A stretch of 40,824 nt of DNA from a virus. The notes below the pieces were generated by a model, which saw nothing but the letters and a program-made list of their open reading frames with translations, did not search any database and was not told where the DNA came from. Made by a program: the position numbers and the translations under genes. The stretch spans positions 1 to 40,824 of IMG/VR virus record IMGVR_UViG_3300005578_000008; one strand, 5' to 3'. The number at the start of each line of letters is the position of its first letter. Within the stretch, counting starts at the first letter, position 1. Of the stretch, positions 22,124-30,242 are shown in pieces.

Positions 22124-22642
22124 ATGAACTACGAATTTTTTCGCTTCGTGCTTTGGTTTCTCGGCACCGATTTTCGCTACCTCGCGAGGAGCAACACGAT
22201 CGGCGAGTTCTACGACTACGGTTCGGTGCTCTCGCAAATCATCTATCGCGAGAAGGCGTGGCAGGCCGAGCTGTTCATGCTGCGCCCGAACACAGGTTTC
22301 CCGCGCGCTCATCGCCATCCCGACGTCGACAGCTATGAATACGTGCTCTCCGAGCACGTACCGCTGATCGTGGACGGCGCCGATCTCTCGGAAGGAAAAC
22401 CGAATCACGCCGCGCTCTATCCCGTCGGCGCCGCCGACTGGCACAGCGTCGGCGATATTCCGCGCGGCGGCATGTTCATCTCGTTTCAGGAATGGAAAAA
22501 CGGCCGAACGCCGACGAGCGTCGGCCTTAACTGGGAAGGGACGCCGGTGAGCGAGCAGCATCGCGCGCTATTGCGCAGCCCGGATGCGAAATGGATCAAG
22601 ACGATCCGGAAAGAAAAAAAAGTGCTGAGTCCTGAGTCCTGA
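22124..22642 (+). CDS. Cupin-like protein within the baseplate operon
   Basis: ATG 22124; TTG 22115 is an alternative. Residues of about 50-130 read as a cupin barrel: PRAHRHPDVDSYEYVLSEHV fits cupin motif 1 (HxH, then an acidic residue) and LYPVGAADWHSVGD fits motif 2 with its histidine, so a metal site is likely. The last residues (VLSPES) and the stop come from a heptad array, so the native C-terminus is altered. GTA-type baseplates have no cupin at this position. It could be a virion component, a sugar-nucleotide enzyme or a sensor. Confidence 0.6.
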   Translation: MNYEFFRFVLWFLGTDFRYLARSNTIGEFYDYGSVLSQIIYREKAWQAELFMLRPNTGFPRAHRHPDVDSYEYVLSEHVPLIVDGADLSEGKPNHAALYPVGAADWHSVGDIPRGGMFISFQEWKNGRTPTSVGLNWEGTPVSEQHRALLRSPDAKWIKTIRKEKKVLSPES

Positions 22643-22692
22643 GTCCTGAGTCAGATCCGGGCTCAGCACTCAGCACTCAGCACTCAGGACTT
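22621..22692. repeat. Heptad hairpin supplying a stop codon
   Basis: Four GTGCTGA/GTCCTGA units (with the stop of the cupin gene), turn TCAGATCCGGG, then four CTCAGCA/CTCAGGA units. One of the clearest two-armed examples. Confidence 0.92.
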
Positions 22693-22702
22693 TTGAAGCG
22701 AG

Positions 22703-23140
22703 ATGGCTACACGGCAACAAATAATTGAAGAGGCGCGATCGTGGAAGGGCACGCCCTGGCAGCATCAGGGAAGGCTCAAGGGTGTTGCCGCCGATTGCGC
22801 CGGCCTGGTGATCGGCACCGGGCAGGCCTGCGGCGTGGTCGTCGGGAATAGCTGGGCGCTCTCGACCGGCTACGGCATGCAGCCCGACACGATCAAGATG
22901 AAAGCCGCGCTCGACGAGCTGTTCATCCGGATACGCAAAGACGAAATGAAAGCCGGCGATATTCCCTGGCTTCGCGCCGGCGCGAAGGCGCAGCATCTCG
23001 GCATCGTCGCCGAAGACGGCGCCGGCCGGCGCACCTTGATCCATGCGACGAACTTCAAGCGGATCGAGGAGCTGCCGATGGAAGCGGCCGTGAACGATCG
23101 CATCGTCGCCGTTTATCGCTTCAAGGGGCTCGAGGACTAA
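22703..23140 (+). CDS. NlpC/P60 tail peptidase (GTA gp14 type)
   Basis: ATG 22703. The 145-residue protein starts with RQQIIEEARSWKGTPWQHQG, followed by the catalytic Cys32 in ADCAGLVIG, His98 in AQHLGIV and a third polar residue at His114 (IHA). This is the pattern of phage NlpC/P60 proteins (TIGR02219), which cleave peptidoglycan cross-links for tail entry. It lies directly before the hub gene as in GTA clusters. Confidence 0.85.
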   Translation: MATRQQIIEEARSWKGTPWQHQGRLKGVAADCAGLVIGTGQACGVVVGNSWALSTGYGMQPDTIKMKAALDELFIRIRKDEMKAGDIPWLRAGAKAQHLGIVAEDGAGRRTLIHATNFKRIEELPMEAAVNDRIVAVYRFKGLED

Positions 23141-23141
23141 A

Positions 23142-25472
23142 ATGTCAGAGCTGGCACTGATCGCCGCACCCCTGGGCGCTGCCGAAGCATCGGCCGGGGC
23201 CGTCGCCGTGGCGGGCGGTATCGCAGCGACCACGCCGATCGCGGCGGGCACCGCGGCCGCGATCACGGCGGCCTCGAGCTTTTCTCTCTCGACCCTGTTC
23301 AGCGGATTTTCGCTCGCGTGGCAAATCGGCTCGACCCTGTTCTCGCTGTTCCACGGCGCCGGGCAGAGCATGACGGGACCGCGCTTGAAGGACGTGCACG
23401 TCCAGAGCGCCGCCTTCGGCACCCCGATCAAAAGATTCTGGGGCATCGATCGCATGTCCGGCGAGCTCGTCTGGATCGGATCGGACGGCAAAGGCGGGCG
23501 CGGCATCCGCGAGCACAAGCACAAGGTCAGCGCGGGCAAGGGCAAGGGCGGCGCGACGTCGATCTTTTATGCCTACGACGCCGACTTTGCGATCTCTATC
23601 CACGGCGCTTCCATCCCGCCCGGCGCATCTGCGGGCGTGATCCGCATCTGGGCGGGACCGAAACTCATTTACGACGTGAGTGCCGACGCGAGCCTGCAGG
23701 GGCTGATCGGCACCGGGCAGAATCTAAACGAGCAGGACGGCAGCGTCACGTTTTACGACGGCAACGAGAGCCAGCAGCCGCCGGCGCTGATCGAAGCGCT
23801 CGCCGGGGCCGGCAACAGCTCGGCTTATAGAAATCAATTTCTCGCGGTGTTTCAGAATTTCGACGTCACGCAATACGGCTCAATCCCGCAATTTTCCTTC
23901 GAGTGCTACACCGACGGCGACGACGAATTTCGAGCGCTCTTGACCTACGACACGCAGCACAAAGCAGCGGACGACGCCGGCGCGCGCATTTCCTGGAGCT
24001 ACGTGAGCCCGAGCGGCGAGATCGACGTCCTGATCGGCCACAACAACACCGACTTCAGGAGCATCCAGGGTCCGACCCAGCGCGATCCCGGCCAGCCCGT
24101 GTGGCGCATGTTTCATCTGACGCCCGACGGCGCGATCACGCGCGAGGATCTCGCGAACAGTTGGCCGGCGACTCCGCCGGGCAACGGCGAGGCGGTCGGC
24201 GTCTCGGATGAACCGATTATGGTTTGCGGTTGGCTCAACGACACCGTTTCGATCATCCGTCCGGGGAAACCGATCGTGCAAATTGTCGGGACGCCGCCGG
24301 GCAGCGTCTACATTCCCTACATGATGTTCACGAAAAAGGGCGACGATATCTGGATCGGCAACGACGGCAACTGGGTGCGCGGCCTCGAGCGCGTGAACGT
24401 CGAGACCGGGAATGTCCTCAACTGGCAGACCGACGCCTACAGCGCGACGATGTTCGACACCTACGGTCTCAGTCTCGGCTATCAGATCGGCGACGATTTT
24501 CTCTGGTATCTCACCTGGCCCAACAGTCCGCTCACCGGCGATTCGCAGCTCCTCGTGAAGCTCGATCCCATAACGCTCGAGGTCGCCGGTTACGTCGATC
24601 TCAAACCCGCCGGCCTTTTGCGCCCGCCCGACGGCGACCTCTACGTCTTCAGTTTTTTCGTCGAGAACGATTCGAGCGTTTTTTTCATCGGGACAGGCTC
24701 GTTCGGTCACATCGGGTTTTATCACTGGGACGGAACCACGATCAGCAAGCTCGGCGAGGCCGAAAGCGCCGGGACGCCGGGCGGATCGACTCTCTTCGTG
24801 CGCAACGGCATCTGGTATGTGGGGTCGAGCGGCGCCTGGGGCAGCTTCGACATCGATATCCGCGTCTATGGGCCGGGCGTCGAGGCGCGCTGCTGCCCGC
24901 TCTGGAAGATCGTGCGCGATATCTCGATCGCCTGCGGCCTCGACGAATCCGAGATCGACGTGAGCGAGCTCACCGACTGCGTGCAAGGTTACACGATCGA
25001 CCAGCAAATGACCGGTCGCGACGCGATCCTGCCGCTGCAGCGCTACGGATTTTTTGACGGGCGCGAGAGCGATATGGTCCTGCAATTTCCCAAACGCGGG
25101 CACGCCCCGAGCGTGACGATACCCGAAGACGATCTTGCCGCGCGGCCGTCGCTCGACGCGCCGCTTCCCGATGCGCTGGCGATCACGCGCGGCCAAGAGA
25201 CCGAGCTGCCGTTTCTCGTCCACGTGCGCTTCAAGGATCAACACGCGAGCTATCAAACCGGACATGCCTACTCGGCGCGTCTCACCAGCGAATCGCAAAA
25301 TCAGCTGATCGTTGACGTGCCGATCGTCATGAGCGCCGACAAAGCCAAACAGATCTCCTATGTGCTCGCGGCGAACTATTGGCTCGAACGCGCGCCGAAA
25401 GAGATCGTCGTGTCGCGGCGCTATCTGCTCGTGGACGCGGCCGATCCGCTCAATGTCGAGGTGGCAGCATGA
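23142..25472 (+). CDS. Tail hub / host-specificity protein, N-terminal part (GTA gp15 type)
   Basis: 776 residues. The N-terminus is Ala/Gly-rich and hydrophobic, followed by the hub signature GPRLKDVHVQSAAFGTPIKR with a WGIDRMSGELVW continuation. Near residues 340-570 is a run of repeats (DDIWIGNDGNWVRG, DDFLWYLTW, GDLYVFSFF, NGIWYVGSSG) that looks like a beta-propeller inserted in the hub. The hub resumes with CCPLWKIVRDISIACGL-type sequence and RDAILPLQRYGFFDGRESDM, and stops at DPLNVEVAA. The remaining C-terminal part is in the next gene, separated by a heptad array. The hub closes the tail and contacts the receptor. Confidence 0.8.
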   Translation: MSELALIAAPLGAAEASAGAVAVAGGIAATTPIAAGTAAAITAASSFSLSTLFSGFSLAWQIGSTLFSLFHGAGQSMTGPRLKDVHVQSAAFGTPIKRFWGIDRMSGELVWIGSDGKGGRGIREHKHKVSAGKGKGGATSIFYAYDADFAISIHGASIPPGASAGVIRIWAGPKLIYDVSADASLQGLIGTGQNLNEQDGSVTFYDGNESQQPPALIEALAGAGNSSAYRNQFLAVFQNFDVTQYGSIPQFSFECYTDGDDEFRALLTYDTQHKAADDAGARISWSYVSPSGEIDVLIGHNNTDFRSIQGPTQRDPGQPVWRMFHLTPDGAITREDLANSWPATPPGNGEAVGVSDEPIMVCGWLNDTVSIIRPGKPIVQIVGTPPGSVYIPYMMFTKKGDDIWIGNDGNWVRGLERVNVETGNVLNWQTDAYSATMFDTYGLSLGYQIGDDFLWYLTWPNSPLTGDSQLLVKLDPITLEVAGYVDLKPAGLLRPPDGDLYVFSFFVENDSSVFFIGTGSFGHIGFYHWDGTTISKLGEAESAGTPGGSTLFVRNGIWYVGSSGAWGSFDIDIRVYGPGVEARCCPLWKIVRDISIACGLDESEIDVSELTDCVQGYTIDQQMTGRDAILPLQRYGFFDGRESDMVLQFPKRGHAPSVTIPEDDLAARPSLDAPLPDALAITRGQETELPFLVHVRFKDQHASYQTGHAYSARLTSESQNQLIVDVPIVMSADKAKQISYVLAANYWLERAPKEIVVSRRYLLVDAADPLNVEVAA

Positions 25473-25473
25473 G

Positions 25474-25541
25474 AAGTCCTGAGTGGCGAGTGCTGAGTGC
25501 TGAGGCTCGGAACTCAGAACTCAGGACTCAGGACTCAGCAC
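25474..25541. repeat. Heptad array separating the two hub genes
   Basis: Composite form GTCCTGAGTGGCGAGTGCTG with GGCTCGGAACTCAGAACTCA and a further CTCAGGA/CTCAGCA run. Nearly identical cores lie at 32406 and 32904. It stands between hub halves that are one chain in related phages. Confidence 0.9.
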
Positions 25542-25545
25542 CGGG

Positions 25546-26745
25546 GTGGGCGGAATGACGACTCGTCGTATTCCGCTGCGCATTAGCGAGGTGGGGATTG
25601 GCGCCGAAGGCATCATCACCTTGCGCGGCTTCGACGAAGATCCCGCGCTCTACAATTCGAACGCGATCGGCGATCGGGTATCGCGCCCCGGCTATCCGAA
25701 CGAGAACGTGCGCGCGAACGGCTCGACGATCCTGCGGTTAATGGACATCACGACCTTGCGCGACGAAGACGACGGCCCCGGGTTTTATGTCGCGGTGCGC
25801 GGCGCGCTCGACACCTGGTCGGCGGCGATCCTGTTCGAAAGCCCGGACACGACGGTCGACTATCTGCCGATCACGTCGCTCGATCAGCAGGCGGCGATAG
25901 GCTTCACGCGCACGGTGCTGCCCGACGGATCGTCGACGACCTGGGATTACAACACGGTCGACGTCGAGTTGATCGGCGGGACCCTCGAGAGTCTCAACGC
26001 CGACGACGCGCTGCGCGGCGAAGTCGCTTATCTGATCGGGAACGAAGTGGTGCTGTGTCAGGAAGTGACGCAACTGAGCGCCAACGTGTGGCGCTTGACC
26101 GGCCCGCTGGTGCGCGGTTGGAAGGGCACGGAATGCAAGATGGCAAGTCACGTCCTGGGCGAGCGCTTCATCGCTCTGGGATCGACCATCACCCGGCGCA
26201 TTAACGACGAGCTCAGCGATCTCGACGTCGCGCGCAATTTCAAGGCGGTCACGTCCGGCCAAGCGATCGACGCCGCGCAGGCGGTCCCGTTTACCGACAC
26301 CGGGGAATCACTGCGGCCGTACTCGCCGGTCGATATCGACGGCATTTTCGACGGATCGAACAACGTCGTGATCACCTGGCGGCGCCGCTCGCGCCTGTGG
26401 GGCCGCAACGGGCGCGACTTTTTCGATCCGCCGCTCGCGGAGGCCTCGGAAGCATACGAGATCGACATTCTTTCCGACGACGAGATTGAGGTGCTGCGCA
26501 CCCTGAGCGCTTCCACAGCGACGGCGACCTATGCGATCGCCGACCAGACCACCGACTTCGGCGGCGCGAAGGGATCGAATCTGCACGTCAACATTTATCA
26601 AATCTCGGAAACCGTCGGCCGCGGCTGCTGCGGTCATGCGATCCTTTATCCGGACGGTATTCGTCCCGGGCCGTTCGATCTGCAGTTCGAAGACGACAAC
26701 GTAATCCAGTTCGAGGACGATGAACCTTTGGAGGTTGAGCATTAA
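25546..26745 (+). CDS. Tail hub protein, C-terminal part
   Basis: GTG 25546 (ATG 25555 is an alternative) after GGGGTGGGCGGA. The start TTRRIPLRISEVGIGAEGII followed by TLRGFDEDPALY is the internal continuation of GTA gp15-type hub proteins, not a usual N-terminus, and fits directly onto the end of the previous gene. Later parts (GFYVAVRGALDTWSAAILFE, VRGWKGTECKMASH, YSPVDIDGIFDGSNNVVITW) match the distal hub domains. It must assemble with the N-terminal chain if the baseplate is to form; the frames differ, so simple readthrough cannot join them. Confidence 0.75.
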   Translation: MGGMTTRRIPLRISEVGIGAEGIITLRGFDEDPALYNSNAIGDRVSRPGYPNENVRANGSTILRLMDITTLRDEDDGPGFYVAVRGALDTWSAAILFESPDTTVDYLPITSLDQQAAIGFTRTVLPDGSSTTWDYNTVDVELIGGTLESLNADDALRGEVAYLIGNEVVLCQEVTQLSANVWRLTGPLVRGWKGTECKMASHVLGERFIALGSTITRRINDELSDLDVARNFKAVTSGQAIDAAQAVPFTDTGESLRPYSPVDIDGIFDGSNNVVITWRRRSRLWGRNGRDFFDPPLAEASEAYEIDILSDDEIEVLRTLSASTATATYAIADQTTDFGGAKGSNLHVNIYQISETVGRGCCGHAILYPDGIRPGPFDLQFEDDNVIQFEDDEPLEVEH

Positions 26746-27228
26746 ATGAGACTCACCAGCCGCAGTTTTGAAACCGATCTCGAGCTCGACGATATCGTTT
26801 ATGTCGCGCGACCGAGTCTCGGCGCCGCAGGATCGTTCAAGTTCAAGGTCCAGGATTTCATCCAGTCGGCCGGCGAGCTGATCGATCAATGGATCTACGT
26901 CATGGGCGGCATGATGCTCGAGGTCCAGCCCGGCAGCGCGGTCATCGCGATCGGCATCCCGCCGGTGCCGGTGACCATTCCGGCGTCGGGAAACCTGAGC
27001 ACCGCCAAGGCGCTGGTCGCCGCGACTAACGTCGCGACGTTTTCGCTTCGAAAAAACGGCGTCGAGTTCGGCACCATGGGATTTCTCGCCGCCGGCACCG
27101 CCGGCGCGTTCACGATCGGATCGGACACGGCGTTCAACGGCAGCAGCGATTATTTGACCGTGCACAACCCGGCGTCGCCCGATCCGACGCTCGCGCTGAT
27201 GGGTTTTTCGATCTGGGGGAGGCGATAA
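26746..27228 (+). CDS. Putative tail fibre adaptor protein
   Basis: The ATG follows the hub stop without a gap. The N-terminal LTSRSFETDLELDDIVYVAR with a VQDFI segment resembles the short adaptor that opens many fibre proteins; the middle has VTIPASGNLSTAKALVAATN and the end is Gly/Ser-rich beta sequence. 160 residues. Likely links hub and fibres; no named family. Confidence 0.55.
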   Translation: MRLTSRSFETDLELDDIVYVARPSLGAAGSFKFKVQDFIQSAGELIDQWIYVMGGMMLEVQPGSAVIAIGIPPVPVTIPASGNLSTAKALVAATNVATFSLRKNGVEFGTMGFLAAGTAGAFTIGSDTAFNGSSDYLTVHNPASPDPTLALMGFSIWGRR

Positions 27229-27232
27229 AAAA

Positions 27233-28279
27233 ATGTCGATCATCGATGCGCTCGGCTTTCGCGCTTATACGGCGCCGGCGAAAAGATTCACTTCGGTCCT
27301 CGTGACCAGCGGCGGGACATTTACAATCGGATCGTTCGGGCCGGGCAGCACGGCAGGTTTGCGCTTTGCGTCAAACGAAGGTTCGGCCAATCGCGACGAT
27401 TACGTGCGGCGCGCTCTGCCGAGCAATCAAGCGACGCTGTTTCTCGAATTCGGGTTCAAGCCCTCGAAAATTCCGAGCGCCACGAATGAATACAAGATCG
27501 CCGTCTTCGGCGATAGCGGAACGCATCAGGTCCGGCTGCATCTGGACTCGCTCGGCCGTTTGAAAGTCGTTCGCGGCGACGCGACGGTACTGGCGACGAC
27601 CAGCGCGACCCTATCGGCGGGCGTGCGTTACTGGATCGGGTGGCAAGTCACCTTTCACAATTCAGCCGGCGTGACGAAGATCCAGATCAACGGCGTCGAG
27701 CAATTGAACTCGACCGGCCTCGACACGACCAACACAGCGAATGCTTACGCAAACGAGTATTGGTTCGGCTCGGGGAATCCAGGGCCGACTCAGAATCTCG
27801 ATAACCAAACTCAGGACTATGACAACGTCCTCGTCTCGACGGACGCGTTCAAGGGCGAGGTGGTCGTGCTCGAGGATCTCCCGACCGGCACCGGCGACGC
27901 CGACGACGGGGTCGCCACCGGCGCCGCGGACACGCGCCAGGCACTCGACGATTCAAATCCGGACGACGATTCGACTTACACGGCGCTCGAGAACAACGGC
28001 GACAAATTTCTGCTGACCTTTGCGAATCTCCCGGCCGGCGTCGAGGTGCTCGCGTGCGGAACGCTGACCTATGCGAAAAAGAGCTCCAGCGGCACCGCCA
28101 AGTTCAAACAGAATCTGAAGATCGGATCGACGGAATATCTGAGCTCGGTCGAGGTGGCGCCGAGCAACGGCAGTTATGACTATTTCGTCGATCTTCAGGA
28201 AACCAGCCCCGACACGTCCTCGGCGTTCACGGAATCGGAAGTGAACGGCATGCAGGTCGGCGCTGAACGGAGCGCCTGA
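27233..28279 (+). CDS. LamG-like tail fibre protein
   Basis: 348 residues. Residues of about 25-210 look like a concanavalin/LamG jelly roll: a FTIGSFGPGSTAGLRFAS strand, LFLEFGFKPSKIP, VRYWIGWQVTFHNSAGVTKI and IQINGVEQLNSTG. This is followed by a C-terminal beta domain (KSSSGTAKFKQNLKIGSTEY). The fold binds carbohydrate or protein ligands, suggesting a receptor-binding or virion-decorating role. The stop overlaps the next ATG. Confidence 0.6.
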   Translation: MSIIDALGFRAYTAPAKRFTSVLVTSGGTFTIGSFGPGSTAGLRFASNEGSANRDDYVRRALPSNQATLFLEFGFKPSKIPSATNEYKIAVFGDSGTHQVRLHLDSLGRLKVVRGDATVLATTSATLSAGVRYWIGWQVTFHNSAGVTKIQINGVEQLNSTGLDTTNTANAYANEYWFGSGNPGPTQNLDNQTQDYDNVLVSTDAFKGEVVVLEDLPTGTGDADDGVATGAADTRQALDDSNPDDDSTYTALENNGDKFLLTFANLPAGVEVLACGTLTYAKKSSSGTAKFKQNLKIGSTEYLSSVEVAPSNGSYDYFVDLQETSPDTSSAFTESEVNGMQVGAERSA

Positions 28280-28539
28280 TGCCCGACAACGTAATCATCA
28301 GTCAGATCGCGCGCGACGCGCTGGTGCGCTCCGATGCGGAGCTCGACGTCTCACAGCAGGCGCGCGTGGCGATCGTGCAGCAAACCGACGGCGAGATCGA
28401 CGTCTCGCAAATCGCCAGGGTCACGATTTATCTCACGCGGTCGCAGTTCATCGATTACTCGCAGATCGCGCGCGTGACCGTGGTCCGGGGATTTAGCGCC
28501 GGCAGCTCGGCCGCCTGCCGCGGCTATGTGGTGGTGTAA
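28279..28539 (+). CDS. Small protein of four SQIAR repeats
   Basis: 86 residues made almost wholly of four units: ISQIARDALVRSDAELD, VSQQARVAIVQQTDGEID, VSQIARVTIYLTRSQFID, YSQIARVTVVRG. Each is a beta-strand pair in appearance with a conserved SQxAR start. The ATG overlaps the upstream stop. Probably a small structural component of the distal tail; function unknown. Confidence 0.6.
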   Translation: MPDNVIISQIARDALVRSDAELDVSQQARVAIVQQTDGEIDVSQIARVTIYLTRSQFIDYSQIARVTVVRGFSAGSSAACRGYVVV

Positions 28540-28541
28540 AA

Positions 28542-29726
28542 ATGTCGAACAACCTAAATGCGAAAGAGATCACCGCCAACACGGCGGGCAACTACGTCCA
28601 GGCGAACAGCGGGATTCAGCAGATCGTCGGCGCGATCACCGAGCAGCAGGCGGTGACGCTCACGACGGCGGATCTCGATTACACCACCGGATCGGATCAG
28701 GACGCGACCTCGAACAAATACAAGGCGCTGCGCTCGCTCTATTTCCAATTCACCGGGACTATGGACGCCGACCACGACGTCGTCCTGCCGACGAATAAAA
28801 AACTCTATGTCGTCGACCATGAATGCGACGGCGGCTTCGATATCACGTTCAAATGCAGCGGCGGCACCGGCGTCGCGATCTCGAACGGCGACGTCGCGCT
28901 GCTGCTTTGCGACGGGACCGATATTTTCTTGCTCGATATGTTTTCGGCGACGCCGCCGGTCGCGTACACCGACGAAGAGGCGCAGGACGCGGTCGGCGGC
29001 ATTCTCGATGACGGCGGCGATATTGATTTCACTTACGATGACGCCACGCCGAAGATCACCGGCGCCGTCAAATCGGGAGCGATCACCGAGGCGAAACAAA
29101 CCCTGGCCGATAACACGACGAACAACGCGAGCACCTCGGCGCACGGTTATCTCGTCAAAGCCACCGCGCCCGCTTCGGGTCTGCGCAACGTCGTCGCGAT
29201 CGACAACGGCGAAACGGTTTATAAAAACGCGGCGCTTTTCGATGCGACAAATCCGGCAGATATCGGAACGGCTGCTCCCGGCAGTGCAATGCCGGCGGCG
29301 CGGCGCGATCATGTTCATGCGCTGCCCGACGGCGCCGTCACGGTCGCCAAGCTCGCCACCGCAGCAAAAACGGGAGCTATTGAAATTGTCATCGATGGCG
29401 GCGGCGCCGCGATCGCCACGGGCGTCAAGGGCGACGTCGAAATCCCGTTCGGGCTGACCATCACCCAGGCAACCTTGCTGGCGGACCAAAGCGGATCGAT
29501 CGTCGTGGATATCTGGAAAGACACCTATGCGAACTTTCCACCCACCGTTGCGGACACGATCACCGCCTCGGCGAAGCCGACCCTCAGCTCCGCAGCCAAA
29601 TCGCAAGATGCGACACTCACCGGCTGGACGACCTCAGTGAGCGCGGGCGATATCTTGCGGTTCAACGTGGATAGCGCGTCGACAGTCACGCGCGTTGTGC
29701 TTTCACTCAAATACACCAAAGCCTAA
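28542..29726 (+). CDS. Tail fibre protein
   Basis: 394 residues. The N-terminal part has ITEQQAVTLTTADLDYTTGS and a beta module around LYVVDHECDGGFDITFKCSG. In the middle PAARRDHVHALPDGAV is a motif often met in phage fibre and receptor-binding proteins (RRDHVH). The C-terminal 110 residues form a separate beta domain (EIPFGLTITQATLLADQSGS). Likely one of the tail-tip fibres. Confidence 0.65.
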   Translation: MSNNLNAKEITANTAGNYVQANSGIQQIVGAITEQQAVTLTTADLDYTTGSDQDATSNKYKALRSLYFQFTGTMDADHDVVLPTNKKLYVVDHECDGGFDITFKCSGGTGVAISNGDVALLLCDGTDIFLLDMFSATPPVAYTDEEAQDAVGGILDDGGDIDFTYDDATPKITGAVKSGAITEAKQTLADNTTNNASTSAHGYLVKATAPASGLRNVVAIDNGETVYKNAALFDATNPADIGTAAPGSAMPAARRDHVHALPDGAVTVAKLATAAKTGAIEIVIDGGGAAIATGVKGDVEIPFGLTITQATLLADQSGSIVVDIWKDTYANFPPTVADTITASAKPTLSSAAKSQDATLTGWTTSVSAGDILRFNVDSASTVTRVVLSLKYTKA

Positions 29727-29738
29727 CAGGAGAGATTC

Positions 29739-30242
29739 ATGGCGACAGTCAATATTGCTTACGCGAGTTCGGCAACTATCACCATTGCACCGGAAAACGT
29801 CGCTACTAGCTCAACCTTTGTGGCAGGCGTGGAAAGTGCGGTCATCGACAACACCTCGAACAAGTACGTCGATGTGATTGTCGGCGGCAAGTGGCGTTGC
29901 GGTACGACCCCGACGATCAACACACAGGTTTTGATCTATGTGTTCTCAGTGCTTAACGACACACCGGACTATCCCGACGTCATGGATGGCACTAGCAGCG
30001 CGGAGACTCTCACGAGCGTCGGTGTTGGTCGGGGATTTTTGAAGCTCGCTGCGGTAATCGACGTGGACAGCACGACCTCTGATCGGGATTATTTTGTGAC
30101 GTTCTCGGTGGCGCAGCTCTTCGGCGGCGTGATGCCGGCAAAATGGGGACTGTTCATCACGCACAACACAGGGGTTAACTCAAACTCTACTTCTGGCAAT
30201 CACGTCTGGAAGTACACTGGTATTACCTACACGGTTGCTTAA
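29739..30242 (+). CDS. Hypothetical virion protein
   Basis: ATG 29739 has AGGAGA seven bases upstream. The 167-residue product is rich in Thr, Ser and Val, with alternating hydrophobic strands and no charged helices, as expected for a fibre-associated beta protein. No family recognised. Codon use becomes more AT-rich here than in the hub genes. Confidence 0.55.
   Translation: MATVNIAYASSATITIAPENVATSSTFVAGVESAVIDNTSNKYVDVIVGGKWRCGTTPTINTQVLIYVFSVLNDTPDYPDVMDGTSSAETLTSVGVGRGFLKLAAVIDVDSTTSDRDYFVTFSVAQLFGGVMPAKWGLFITHNTGVNSNSTSGNHVWKYTGITYTVA

Noticed and set aside
23880-25298. Long open frame on the minus strand (472 codons), with similar ones at 20197-21111, 19321-20187 and 28554-29606
   Set aside because: Shadows of GC-rich plus-strand genes. 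Their products are Arg/Val/Asp-biased without motifs, while the plus-strand proteins have clear phage domains.
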